63,216 bases of DNA from Clostridiales bacterium (GCA_021204085.1 JAJPZY010000075.1:1-63216), one strand, 5' to 3'; counted from the stretch's first letter, positions 33,670 through 42,667 are shown. Notes: generated from the letters alone by a model not told the origin. Translations and numbers: made by a program.

Positions 33670-34911
33670 TTGCTTATAGATAGAAAAAAGAAAATAGGCC
33701 TGCTTATACTGGCAATGTCAGTCTTTTTGCCTTTATATGGGTGCGGCGGCGGAGCGGAGGATGCGGAGTCCGCATTGAGTTCTACGGTACAGAATGTTGT
33801 TGAGAATGTCTCAGAGTCTTTGTCCGAAGCTGGATTGTCCGGCGGAGAAAGTTCCGGAAGCGGCGGGCGCACAGTGGAAATCGAGAGTGTTTCAGAAGAT
33901 AAATATGCCTGGCAGGTGTTGGATGACGAGGAGCAGACCGTTTATGATGAAATTGTCTATGCAATCTCGAACCGGGTAGAGGAACTGGAACTTTCCACTA
34001 CAGATGTTGATGTAATGGGACGGGCATATCAGGCAGTCCGCTATGATTACTGTGAATTTTTCTGGCTGGATCAGCTGGCTTATGTGACAAACAGCAGAAA
34101 CGGAGAAATTGTCTCGATTACGCTTACCCCCACGTATACGGTTACAGAAGAAGAGCAGGAAGCGCTGCAGGAACAGATTGATTCGGAAGCAACGCGGATG
34201 CTGGCGGATGCCCCTGTGGATGGCAGCGATTATGACAAAGCGCTCTATGTTTATGAGACGTTGATCCGTGAAGTCGATTATGTGACGGATTCAGAGAACA
34301 ATCAGAACATCATCAGTGTGTTTATCAATCATGAGACGATTTGTCAGGGGTATGCTTATGCGACGCAGTATTTGTTGGAGCAGCTGGGTATTCCGTGTAC
34401 GACGGTGATCGGCACGGCAAATGGCGCGGCACATGCCTGGAACCTGGTTGTCCTTGACGGAGAGTATTATTATATTGATACGACCTGGGGCAATGCCCGG
34501 TTCGTATATCTCAATGAAAATGGGGAAGACTTTTCCGCAGGAGATGCAGTCAGTACCGGGTATCTGAATTATGATTATTTTGGTGTGACGACGGAGACTC
34601 TTCTGATGACGCACGAGCCGGATTCGGAGATACCGCTGCCGGATTGTACAGCTACGGCGGATAATTATTATATTCATGAGGGGCTTTATGTCGAGGCCTG
34701 GGATGTTGACGTGATTGGAGGCATTATTCGGGACGCTTATGAGAGCGGACAGCAGGCGGCCCGCATTCGTTTTGTAAATGCAGAGATGTGTGAGCAGGCG
34801 CTGCAGTATTTCGTGGAAGACAGCAGGCTGTTTGATTATTGCAGCGGTTTAAAGTCCGTGCAGTATCTGGAGAATGCGGATTCTGCTGTTATGGTTATTC
34901 TGTTTACATAA
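33670..34911 (+). CDS. Lipoprotein with transglutaminase-like domain
   Basis: A 413-residue lipoprotein: N-terminal RKKK, hydrophobic helix and a lipobox ending in YGC (Cys about residue 25), then a Ser/Gly/Glu-rich linker (30-70). The transglutaminase-like (papain-fold) domain has the complete triad: Cys in ETICQGYAYATQ, His in AAHAWNLV and Asp in YYIDTTWGN. Such surface proteins may act as proteases or crosslinkers; the substrate is unknown. The start codon is probably TTG 33670, with GGGAG about 9 nt upstream; no ATG fits before the signal peptide. Confidence 0.85.
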   Translation: MLIDRKKKIGLLILAMSVFLPLYGCGGGAEDAESALSSTVQNVVENVSESLSEAGLSGGESSGSGGRTVEIESVSEDKYAWQVLDDEEQTVYDEIVYAISNRVEELELSTTDVDVMGRAYQAVRYDYCEFFWLDQLAYVTNSRNGEIVSITLTPTYTVTEEEQEALQEQIDSEATRMLADAPVDGSDYDKALYVYETLIREVDYVTDSENNQNIISVFINHETICQGYAYATQYLLEQLGIPCTTVIGTANGAAHAWNLVVLDGEYYYIDTTWGNARFVYLNENGEDFSAGDAVSTGYLNYDYFGVTTETLLMTHEPDSEIPLPDCTATADNYYIHEGLYVEAWDVDVIGGIIRDAYESGQQAARIRFVNAEMCEQALQYFVEDSRLFDYCSGLKSVQYLENADSAVMVILFT

Positions 34912-35019
34912 ATGAACGGATACCACATGATTAAGGAAACAAAAGGGTATGGTAATATGCTGCATTGGCTGCTGACCGGCTGCCCTTTTAAAATTACATA
35001 AGAGAATGGATATAAGATT

Positions 35020-36123
35020 ATGGCTAAAATTAATTTATCACATAATTTACTCGGATGCAGGTTTGACAACTGGCTGCGCCTAAAGCGTACGAATCCCATT
35101 ACGAATAAGACGCAGCAGCGTTTTATTACGGTGGTTACGTTTGTTCTGGGACTGCCGGCCCTGTTGGAGTGGCTGATTTTTTATATTCCGATTCACAGAA
35201 CAAAAGTAAAGGAGGGACCGGTCTATATCGTGGGATACTGGCGGTCCGGTACTACTTTTTTGCAGAATCTCCTTACGCGGGATCCGCAGTTCGGTTGGTT
35301 TGATCCGGTCAAAACGATTACGTTTAATAACTGTATCCTCTTAAAGCACATGTTGGCCAGCATACAGAAGCGCCTGTTGAAGAATGCACGCCCTATGGAT
35401 AACATGAATTATGAATTGGATCTTCCCATGGAGGAGGTTTTTGCGCAGGCGACGATTTCCACTCAGGCAATCAGCCATATGCTGGTTTTCCCGGATGGCG
35501 GCAGGGGTGCAAAGTATATTGAGACTGCTTTTATTGACGAGCAGGACGAAAAGCGCCAGCGGGAGTGGCGCAAGGCATATGATTATATTCTGAAGAAAGT
35601 GACCTGGCTGGATAAGGGAAAGCCGCTCCTTCTGAAAAGTCCGGAGAATACCTGCAGAATCGGGGAATTGAAGCGGTGTTATCCTGATGCAAAGTTTATC
35701 AATATTTACCGCAATCCATATAAGGTAATTATGTCCACGATCAACATGTTTACGAAAGAGATGGATTTGCTTTGCCTGAATACGCCGGCTCCCAGAGAAG
35801 TCATCGAGGATATTTCCATCAGTCTTTTTGAACGTATCTATAAAAAGGCGTTTGTCGAGCTGGACCGCATGTCTGCGGAGGATCGCATTGATATCAAATA
35901 TGAAGATTTCTGCAAGGAACCGTTGACCTATGTGAAAAATATCTACGATCAGCTCGGCATTGGCGGATTCGAGGAGGCAAAGCCGTATTTTGAGGCATAT
36001 CTGGAGAGCCAGAAGGATTATCAGAAGAATGTATTTTCTCTTGACCCTGTGCTGAGAGACAAGATTAACAGCAGGCTCGGATTTTATTTTGAGCAATACG
36101 GGTATGAGATGATAACAGAGTAG
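35020..36123 (+). CDS. PAPS-dependent sulfotransferase family protein
   Basis: A 367-residue protein with the sulfotransferase nucleotide loop VGYWRSGTTFLQNLL (about residue 70, 5'-phosphosulfate binding) and the 3'-phosphate site NIYRNPYKVIMST (about 230). ESPENT-like LLKSPENTCRIGELK lies between them. The N-terminal 65 residues include one hydrophobic helix. It would transfer sulfate from PAPS to a small molecule or glycolipid; the acceptor cannot be predicted. No PAPS-synthesis gene is in the window. The binding site before ATG 35020 is weak. Unusual for this type of gut Firmicute. Confidence 0.85.
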   Translation: MAKINLSHNLLGCRFDNWLRLKRTNPITNKTQQRFITVVTFVLGLPALLEWLIFYIPIHRTKVKEGPVYIVGYWRSGTTFLQNLLTRDPQFGWFDPVKTITFNNCILLKHMLASIQKRLLKNARPMDNMNYELDLPMEEVFAQATISTQAISHMLVFPDGGRGAKYIETAFIDEQDEKRQREWRKAYDYILKKVTWLDKGKPLLLKSPENTCRIGELKRCYPDAKFINIYRNPYKVIMSTINMFTKEMDLLCLNTPAPREVIEDISISLFERIYKKAFVELDRMSAEDRIDIKYEDFCKEPLTYVKNIYDQLGIGGFEEAKPYFEAYLESQKDYQKNVFSLDPVLRDKINSRLGFYFEQYGYEMITE

Positions 36124-36218
36124 TTGCGGGAATTGTTGTGAAAGGAATCTGTCTCCCTGATTTTATAACAGGGAATCTCGCAACTGCCCGGAAGCAGTAT
36201 TGAAAAAGGAGGTATCAT

Positions 36219-37604
36219 ATGGCAACAGAGACTAATGAGATGATCAGTGTGGAAGAGATGGGTGATCTTTGCAATAATATGGCTTTGCTGGAACAGGAAT
36301 TGATGAAAAACCATGGCATTGATCCGAATTTATATATCGAATATGATGTAAAGCGCGGACTCCGTGACTCATCCGGAAAAGGCGTTCTGACGGGTTTGAC
36401 GGAGATTTCCGATGCCTGCGCGTATAATCTGGTTCACGGACGCAGCATTCCGGCGGATGGTCAGCTGTATTATCAGGGCGTAAATGTAACGGATATTGTG
36501 AATGGGTTGGGCGGCCGGAAGTATGGTTTTGAGGAGGTTATCTACCTGTTGATGTTCGGAAAGCTGCCGAGTCAGCGTGAGCTGGACCTCTTTTTCCCGG
36601 TGATGGCTCAGATGGAAGATTTAAGCCAGCGGTTTGTCCGTGATGTAGTGATGAAGGCTTCGAATCCGAATATTATGAATGCGATGCAGAGATGTGTCCT
36701 GACATTGTATACATACGATAGGAACCCGGAAGATATTTCTCCGGGAAATGTGCTGCGGCAGACGATGGAGCTGACCGCAAAGCTGCCGCTGATTGCAATT
36801 TTTTCCTACCATTCATATCGTCATTTCCGGAAAGGTGAGACACTGTTCATTCGCAATCCGGAGAGGCATCTTTCCCTGGCGGAAAATTTCCTCCTTATGC
36901 TGCGTCCCAGCGGCAAATATACAGAGTTGGAGGCAAAGGTTCTGGATGTGGCGCTTATTCTCCATGCAGAGCACGGCGGCGGTAATAACTCTACTTTTAC
37001 GACACATGTGGTGACCTCTACCGGGACGGACACGTATTCTTCTATCGCGGCTTCTCTGGGTTCGCTGAAGGGACCCCGGCACGGCGGAGCGAATCTGAAA
37101 GTGCAGTATATGTTTGCAGATATCATGGAGCATGTGGAGGATTGGACCGATGAAAAGGCGGTGAGTGAATATCTGGAGAAGATTCTGGACAAGAAGGCTT
37201 TTGACCATTCCGGCCTGATTTACGGTATGGGTCACGCGGTTTATACCCTTTCTGACCCCCGTGAAGTGATTCTTAAGAAGTATGCGAAAAAGCTGGCGGA
37301 AGAAAAGGATATGATGAAAGAGTTCGCTCTCTATGATCTGGTGGAGCGGCTGGCCGGCAGATTGATCATGGAACGGAGAAACATGCAGAAGAATGTCTGC
37401 GCGAATGTGGACTTTTACAGCGGTTTTGTGTACAGCATGCTCGGAATTCCGGAGGAACTGTTCACGCCGCTCTTTGCGATCGCGCGTATGCCCGGATGGA
37501 GTGCGCATCGGCTGGAAGAGCTGATCAATACCAGTAAGATTATCCGTCCGGCGTATAAATATGTCGGGGTGCATACAGGGTATATACCAATCGAGGAACG
37601 ATAG
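36219..37604 (+). CDS. gltA: Citrate synthase
   Basis: Condenses acetyl-CoA and oxaloacetate; 461 residues. The catalytic triad is visible: His in LHAEHGGGNNS (about 250), His in GPRHGGAN (about 286) and Asp in CANVDFYSG (about 397). The N-terminal 70 residues are longer than in short archaeal-type enzymes and typical of clostridial copies. A 2-methylcitrate synthase activity cannot be excluded. AAGGAGG precedes ATG 36219. No aconitase or isocitrate dehydrogenase is adjacent. A 25-bp-arm hairpin follows the stop codon. Confidence 0.94.
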   Translation: MATETNEMISVEEMGDLCNNMALLEQELMKNHGIDPNLYIEYDVKRGLRDSSGKGVLTGLTEISDACAYNLVHGRSIPADGQLYYQGVNVTDIVNGLGGRKYGFEEVIYLLMFGKLPSQRELDLFFPVMAQMEDLSQRFVRDVVMKASNPNIMNAMQRCVLTLYTYDRNPEDISPGNVLRQTMELTAKLPLIAIFSYHSYRHFRKGETLFIRNPERHLSLAENFLLMLRPSGKYTELEAKVLDVALILHAEHGGGNNSTFTTHVVTSTGTDTYSSIAASLGSLKGPRHGGANLKVQYMFADIMEHVEDWTDEKAVSEYLEKILDKKAFDHSGLIYGMGHAVYTLSDPREVILKKYAKKLAEEKDMMKEFALYDLVERLAGRLIMERRNMQKNVCANVDFYSGFVYSMLGIPEELFTPLFAIARMPGWSAHRLEELINTSKIIRPAYKYVGVHTGYIPIEER

Positions 37605-37620
37605 CCTTTTCGTATATGAG

Positions 37621-37696
37621 GGGAGGACGCCCGAAAATGATTTCAACGAGGGCACATGAGAGCGCCCTCTTATGAAATATTTTCGGGCGCCCTCCC
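37621..37696. repeat. Long inverted repeat after citrate synthase
   Basis: The arms 37621-37645 and 37673-37696 pair over about 24 bp with one bulge and one mismatch (GGGAGGACGCCCGAAAAT against ATTTTCGGGCGCCCTCCC). Inside, GAGGGC and GCCCTC form a second hairpin. There is no T-tract, so it may be a REP-like or mRNA-stabilising structure rather than a classical terminator. Confidence 0.7.
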
Positions 37697-37780
37697 ATTT
37701 ACGGTATGAATTGATATAGTGAAAAAATTAGTGCAGGGATATGATTTTAGAAAAGAACAGAGAATAGGAGAATATGGATT

Positions 37781-39067
37781 ATGAGTGAGTACAGAATAGA
37801 TACGAAGTGTGTGCAGTCCGGCTACCGGCCGGGCAACGGGGAGCCGAGGCAGATCCCGATTATTCAGTCTACAACGTTTCGTTATGATACGAGCGAGGCG
37901 ATGGGACGTCTGTTTGATCTGGAGGATGCCGGATATTTTTATACCAGACTGCAGAACCCGACAAATGACATGGTAGCCGCGAAGATCGCGGATATGGAGG
38001 GCGGTACGGCCGGAATGCTGACGTCATCCGGACAGGCGGCGAATTTCTTCGCACTTTTTAACATCTGTGAGTGCGGCAGTCATATTGTGGCTTCTTCTTC
38101 CATTTACGGCGGAACGTTCAACCTGATTTCCGTCACGATGGCGAAGATGGGGATTGAGGCGACGTTTGTGGCGCCGGATTGTTCTGAGGAGGAATTAAAT
38201 GCGGCGTTTCGTGAGAATACGAGGGCTGTCTTCGGGGAGACGATTGCGAACCCGGCGCTGACGGTTCTGGATATTGAGAAGTTTGCGAAGGCAGCGCATG
38301 CGCATGGCGTGCCGCTGATTGTGGATAACACCTTCCCGACGCCGGTGCTGTGCCGGCCGATTGAGTGGGGCGCGGATATTGTGACACACTCTACGACGAA
38401 ATACATGGACGGTCACGGCGTAGCGGTTGGCGGCGCGATCGTTGACGGCGGAAAGTTTGACTGGTTTGCCCATGCGGATAAATTCCCGGGGCTGACGACG
38501 CCGGACGAGTCTTACCACGGTGTGGTTTTCGCCGAGAGATTTGGGCTGGAGGGAGCTTTTATTACAAAATGTACGACGACGCTGATGCGCGATCTGGGAA
38601 GCATTCAGGCACCTCAGAATGCGTTTTACCTGAATCTGGGTCTGGAGTCCCTGCATGTGCGTATGCCACGCCATGTGGAGAATGCCCGTGCGGTTGCGGA
38701 GTATCTGCAGGCACAGCCGCAGGTTGCTTCCATAACCTGCCCGGAGTTGCCGGGGGATGCGTATTATGAGACCGCGCAGAAGTATCTGCCGGACGGCGGC
38801 TGCGGAGTGATTTCTTTTGAGCTGAAGGGCGGACGCCCGGCTGCGGAGAAGTTTATGATGGCACTGAAGCTGGCGGCGATCGAGACCCATGTGGCGGATG
38901 CGCGCACCTGCTGTCTGAATCCGGCGACATCCACGCATCGTCAGATGACCGATGAGCAGCTTGCGGAGGCGGGTATTCCGGCAGGGATGATCCGCATGTC
39001 CTGCGGATTAGAAGATAAGGAAGATTTGATCGCGGATGTGGCGCAGGCGCTGGCGGCGATCGGGTAA
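37781..39067 (+). CDS. metY: O-acetylhomoserine sulfhydrylase (MetY type)
   Basis: PLP enzyme of the Cys/Met metabolism family, 428 residues. It makes homocysteine from O-acetylhomoserine and sulfide. Landmarks: the start YRIDTKCVQSGYRPGNGEP, YFYTRLQNPTNDM, LIVDNTFPTPVLCRP and the Schiff-base lysine in THSTTKYMDGHG. The C-terminal VADARTCCLNPATSTHRQM replaces the more common SLG-type motif, within family variation. AGGAG is 10 nt before ATG 37781. Monocistronic as far as visible; no SAM riboswitch was seen in 37697-37780. Confidence 0.92.
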   Translation: MSEYRIDTKCVQSGYRPGNGEPRQIPIIQSTTFRYDTSEAMGRLFDLEDAGYFYTRLQNPTNDMVAAKIADMEGGTAGMLTSSGQAANFFALFNICECGSHIVASSSIYGGTFNLISVTMAKMGIEATFVAPDCSEEELNAAFRENTRAVFGETIANPALTVLDIEKFAKAAHAHGVPLIVDNTFPTPVLCRPIEWGADIVTHSTTKYMDGHGVAVGGAIVDGGKFDWFAHADKFPGLTTPDESYHGVVFAERFGLEGAFITKCTTTLMRDLGSIQAPQNAFYLNLGLESLHVRMPRHVENARAVAEYLQAQPQVASITCPELPGDAYYETAQKYLPDGGCGVISFELKGGRPAAEKFMMALKLAAIETHVADARTCCLNPATSTHRQMTDEQLAEAGIPAGMIRMSCGLEDKEDLIADVAQALAAIG

Positions 39068-39103
39068 GACAGATATACAGAAAATTGAATCTACATCGAG
39101 AAA

Positions 39104-39158
39104 ACCCTCAAAATAAGGACAAAAACGGCTTGATTTACCCTTATTTTGAGGGTATACT
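39104..39158 (+). promoter_or_regulatory. Promoter embedded in a large inverted repeat, candidate autoregulatory operator
   Basis: ACCCTCAAAATAAGG (39104-39118) and its exact reverse complement (39139-39153) form 15-bp arms 20 bp apart. A promoter TTGATT (39130-39135), 17-bp spacer, TATACT (39153-39158) overlaps the second arm. It lies 95 bp upstream of an HTH gene that begins a HipA-like module, so autorepression by that protein is plausible. The structure could alternatively be the metY terminator. Confidence 0.6.
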
Positions 39159-39252
39159 ATTTGTTGGGGTTAAAAAATGCAAGAAGATTTTTAATAATAG
39201 CTTGTGATATGTAAACTAATTTAAAGGATGGATTAAAAGGAAAGAGATATTC

Positions 39253-39801
39253 ATGAATCGGGAAGCGTATGTTTTGCCTGATGCGGTTACACCTGAGCAA
39301 ATCAAGGCAATTCGAAAAAAATTAAAATTGACACAGGCCGGGTTTGCAGATTTCATTTGTGTATCAAAGAAAACCGTAGAGCGATGGGAAACGGGAAAAG
39401 AGTCAGTATCAGGACCCATCGTTCCATTGATTTCTATGCTGGGCGAATATCCGGACTTTGAACAGAAAATGAGGGTTCCGAAAAAGGAGTTCTCTTTGCG
39501 TTTGTGGTATATGTATCAAAATGAGGTTTGTACAATCATTGACGTAGAGGAACGTTTGCGTAAAGTAAAAATGTATAATTTTACAAATGATTTAATAAAG
39601 AGAGCTTTTGGGAGAGTGGAGGAGCCTTCTTTTGAGCAGTACGAGGAGTTCCTGGAGAGTCGGTGTTTTCCGCCGGAAAGAGATAAGATGAAATTGCAAC
39701 TGGAGCACCTCGGTTTACCGTTTTATGATCCGATTCTGATAATCGAAAAGACACAGGGGCGGATGGCAGAGGATTTTTTTTGGATCAGGATTGAAAGATA
39801 G
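39253..39801 (+). CDS. HTH DNA-binding protein fused to a conserved C-terminal domain (HipB-like)
   Basis: A 182-residue protein. Residues 12-66 form an XRE/MqsA-type helix-turn-helix (AIRKKLKLTQAGFADFICVS, then KKTVERWETGK). Residues 80-182 are a separate domain (RLWYMYQNEVCTIIDVEER, RCFPPERDKMKLQLEHLGLPF, ending GRMAEDFFWIRIER) that I do not recognise with certainty. It is reminiscent of the small N-subdomain 1 of HipA, supplied as a separate piece in HipBST systems. It precedes a HipA-like kinase by 86 bp. An operator-like inverted repeat lies over its promoter. Confidence 0.75.
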   Translation: MNREAYVLPDAVTPEQIKAIRKKLKLTQAGFADFICVSKKTVERWETGKESVSGPIVPLISMLGEYPDFEQKMRVPKKEFSLRLWYMYQNEVCTIIDVEERLRKVKMYNFTNDLIKRAFGRVEEPSFEQYEEFLESRCFPPERDKMKLQLEHLGLPFYDPILIIEKTQGRMAEDFFWIRIER

Positions 39802-39887
39802 TTGCAACAGTATAAAGAGCGAATTTGTGATGCCTGTTGGCTGTTTTATAGATGATGATATTAAGTAATGTGCGGTAGGGGATTGCA

Positions 39888-40721
39888 ATGGTCGAAGTAT
39901 TTGAAAACGAAAGAATGGGTGAAAACCGTCAGTCTTCGAAAGGGAACCAATTGAAATGGAAAAACGGGAATCTCTGGTATAAAGCAGATTATACAGGATA
40001 TGAGGGGCTGGCAGAATATATGGTATCGTCCCTGCTCGCGTATTCTGATTTGGGCAGAGAGGAATATATTGCTTACCGAACGGAAAAAATCAGATATCGG
40101 CAGGCAACATATCTGGGGTGCGTAAGTGAGAATTTTCTTCCGGAGGGCTGTCAGCTTCTGACGTTGGAGAGATTGTTTCACAATTGTTACGGAGAGAGTC
40201 TGGCTAAAAGGATTTACAATCTGACAGATGTAAAAGAAAGAGTACGATTTCTGGTGGATCAGACGGAGCGCATAACGGGACTGCATGATTTTGGAGTGTA
40301 TATTTGTAAAATGCTTACGTTGGATGCGTTTTTTCTTAATGAAGATCGGCATACGCATAATATAGCTGTATTGATGGACGCAGCAGGCGATTTTCACTAT
40401 TGTCCGTTTTTTGATCACGGAGCCGCTCTTCTTGCAGATACAACGATGGATTATCCTCTTACGGTTGATATGTATGATTGTATACAGAGTGTAAAAGCGA
40501 AGACTTTTTGCCGGGATTTTGAGGAACAGCTGGATGCTGCGGAAGAATTGTATGGACGGCATATACTTTTTTCTTTTACATGGAAAGATGTTGCCGACCT
40601 TTTGGAAAAAGAAAAATATTATTCGAAGGAAATTAAGGATCGTGTGGAACGTGTGCTGATGGAACAAAGGAGAAGATATTCGTACTTATTTTATCATGGG
40701 ATTGCGGAAAACAAGTGGTAA
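39888..40721 (+). CDS. HipA-like serine/threonine kinase
   Basis: A 277-residue protein with HipA/CtkA-type kinase signatures: catalytic LNEDRHTHNIAVL (about residue 150, NxDRHxxN pattern), metal-binding FFDHGAAL (about 178), and an N-terminal nucleotide-site region WKNGNLWYKADYTGYEGLAEY. It lacks the full HipA N-terminal subdomain, like the short HipT or CtkA forms. GGGGATTGCA precedes ATG 39888. Its stop overlaps the start of the next kinase gene by one base (TAATG), so the two kinases are translationally coupled. Targets unknown. Confidence 0.78.
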   Translation: MVEVFENERMGENRQSSKGNQLKWKNGNLWYKADYTGYEGLAEYMVSSLLAYSDLGREEYIAYRTEKIRYRQATYLGCVSENFLPEGCQLLTLERLFHNCYGESLAKRIYNLTDVKERVRFLVDQTERITGLHDFGVYICKMLTLDAFFLNEDRHTHNIAVLMDAAGDFHYCPFFDHGAALLADTTMDYPLTVDMYDCIQSVKAKTFCRDFEEQLDAAEELYGRHILFSFTWKDVADLLEKEKYYSKEIKDRVERVLMEQRRRYSYLFYHGIAENKW

Positions 40722-41959
40722 TGAACGAGCGGGAAGGACATCAGTTAAAAGAAATGACACTACAGGAGGAAAGCCGGCTTTCTTTTTACAGAAAAATTGC
40801 CGAGATCAGTACACATAAGAACGTTGTGCTTGTGCAGCATGCGGAGACGAAAAAGATTTATGTGAGGAAAGAATTGACTGTATATGACAAAAATATATAT
40901 CAGGATTTACAGTCGACTGTTTCCCGATTTTTTCCTCATATATATGAATGTGTAGAATCCGACGGCAAGCTGGTGCTGATCGAGGAGTATATTCAGGGAC
41001 AGTCTCTCGAAGAATATTTTGAAGAAAAGGGTGTGCTTTGTGAGAAAGAGGTGCGGCGTCTGGCTTCAGAAATCTGTGAAGCACTGCGCGCCCTTCATGA
41101 GCGCCCAGCGCCGGTGATTCACAGAGATTTAAAGCCGTCCAACATTCTGCTGACGCCGGAACGGCAGGTGAAGATCATCGATTTTAATATTGCCAGAAGC
41201 TATGATGACGGACAGGATAATGATACCGTAGTTATGGGAACCAGAAAATACGCGGCTCCGGAGCAGTACGGCTATGCTCAGACAGACGCGCGGACGGACA
41301 TCTATGCGGTGGGCGTGCTGATGAATTACCTCCTGACCGGGAAGTATCCTTCGGAGGACATCTATGCGGGCAGCCTGAGTCCCGTGATTCGAAAGTGTAT
41401 CGAGTTTGATCCGGACAGACGGTATCAGACTGCCGCCGGGCTGCAGAGAGATTTGTATGCAGCAGGTCGCGAGCAGAAGTCATCGACCTCAAACCGGGAT
41501 ACCTGCCAGGAGGAACAGCTGCAGAAAGATCGAGGCAGCTGTTTTGCGGAACGAAATCGAAATGATTATCCCGGAATGTCGGATAAGAGCAATCATATAA
41601 AGAAATCCATTTGGCGAAAAAGACATCCCCTCCTCCCGCCGGGATTTCGCACAGGCATCATCTGGAAAATGATTTTGTCTGCGTTTGTATATGTACAGAT
41701 GTGGTATTTTGTCCTGACAACGGACTTTAACGATGGCAATGGAGTTCCCCTTTCCGGAAAACTGCTTCTGGCGAACCGAGCCAGCTTTATCGGCATGGGA
41801 ATGCTGTGGATTCTGTTCTGGTTTAATTATCTGGATATTCATCGTTTCCTGCCGCTGATGAAAAAGAAGGGGCGGAGGATTTTCGGATATATACTATATA
41901 CCTTTTTGATCATGTTTGTGATTGTGTCTGTATTGACCGGAGTGGAAAACGCTTTCTGA
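40721..41959 (+). CDS. Membrane-anchored Hanks-type serine/threonine kinase
   Basis: About 412 residues. The kinase domain (residues 20-255) has VRKELTV (likely ATP-site Lys), VIHRDLKPSNILL (catalytic loop, about 134), IIDFNIARS (DFN in place of DFG) and GTRKYAAPEQYGYA (APE). No Gly-rich loop is obvious. A basic linker (255-310) leads to three predicted transmembrane helices (about 323-345, 360-378, 388-407), so the kinase faces the cytoplasm and the C-terminus lies in the membrane without a PASTA or sensor domain. ATG 40721 overlaps the upstream stop. The nearest gene downstream is a convergent HTH gene. Confidence 0.87.
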   Translation: MNEREGHQLKEMTLQEESRLSFYRKIAEISTHKNVVLVQHAETKKIYVRKELTVYDKNIYQDLQSTVSRFFPHIYECVESDGKLVLIEEYIQGQSLEEYFEEKGVLCEKEVRRLASEICEALRALHERPAPVIHRDLKPSNILLTPERQVKIIDFNIARSYDDGQDNDTVVMGTRKYAAPEQYGYAQTDARTDIYAVGVLMNYLLTGKYPSEDIYAGSLSPVIRKCIEFDPDRRYQTAAGLQRDLYAAGREQKSSTSNRDTCQEEQLQKDRGSCFAERNRNDYPGMSDKSNHIKKSIWRKRHPLLPPGFRTGIIWKMILSAFVYVQMWYFVLTTDFNDGNGVPLSGKLLLANRASFIGMGMLWILFWFNYLDIHRFLPLMKKKGRRIFGYILYTFLIMFVIVSVLTGVENAF

Positions 41960-41994
41960 GCATATCTCTTTGCTGATGCAGCTTTGCAATGAGT

Positions 41995-42438
41995 TCAAAG
42001 CGGCGCCAGCCCGTTTGCTGTCAGGAATTCATTGACGGAAATCATGTCCGTGTATTCATGGTTGATGCAGATGATCAGCGCCGCGTCCAGATTTTCCGTG
42101 GGAGCAAGCGCAGGCTGTCCTGCCATAAAAAGCGCTCGATTGGTCTCTTTGACAGTCATTTTCATAGCAATGCAAAGCGGAATCAGCTTGTATTTGTCGG
42201 GATGCTTTTTCCGGCCGTTAAAAATCTGGTAGGAGTAATTTTTGTCGGTATTGGAACGCTTGATCACATCCGCAATGTGGAGTTCCGGATTCCTGGAAAT
42301 GTAATCGTTCAGGTAGTCTGCCAGTGTGCGGAAGGTCTTGGCGGAAGCATGCCGTTCCATGAAGGCCTGAAAAGATTCCGGTTTGTCATCCATATTGTTT
42401 AGTTCATTTAAGAGATCTGTTGTTCGTTCATCATTCAT
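41995..42438 (-). CDS. XRE-like HTH protein typically paired with Ser/Thr kinases
   Basis: A 147-residue soluble protein. Residues 35-105 form a helix-turn-helix of the type seen beside kinases in many gut Clostridia (LADYLNDYISRNPEL, VIKRSNTDKNYSYQIFNGRKK, CIAMKMTVKETNRALFMAG). The tail ends ISVNEFLTANGLAPL. I infer a functional pair with the DFN-type kinase because such genes recur together. It is convergent with that gene, 35 bp apart, with no terminator visible between them. Confidence 0.78.
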   Translation of the reverse strand: MNDERTTDLLNELNNMDDKPESFQAFMERHASAKTFRTLADYLNDYISRNPELHIADVIKRSNTDKNYSYQIFNGRKKHPDKYKLIPLCIAMKMTVKETNRALFMAGQPALAPTENLDAALIICINHEYTDMISVNEFLTANGLAPL

Positions 42439-42639
42439 GTATGTCTGTTCCGCTTCTTCTGATATTTGTCTTGATTCATAGTGAAATCCTGAATAAATAC
42501 ATAATAATGGTTTGATTTTAAAAAATCAACGTTTCCAGGCGGTATGAAAAGAGAAGTGTGCTGTCAGCACACCGCAGTCTTGCCTTTCTGTTTCGGCCAG
42601 TTTCTAAAGAAACGGACGTTTTTTCACAAAAAAGAACAT

Positions 42640-42667
42640 TTGAATCCTCCTTTGATTGTACTAAGAT
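42640..42667 (+). promoter_or_regulatory. Promoter of the sugar ABC transporter operon
   Basis: TTGAAT (42640-42645), a 16-bp spacer and TAAGAT (42662-42667). A small GTGTGCT-GTC-AGCACAC hairpin at 42556-42572 lies further upstream; nothing else is recognisable in 42439-42705. Confidence 0.45.

Noticed and set aside
37697-37780. SAM riboswitch upstream of metY
   Set aside because: The interval is too short and none of the conserved SAM-aptamer segments is seen.
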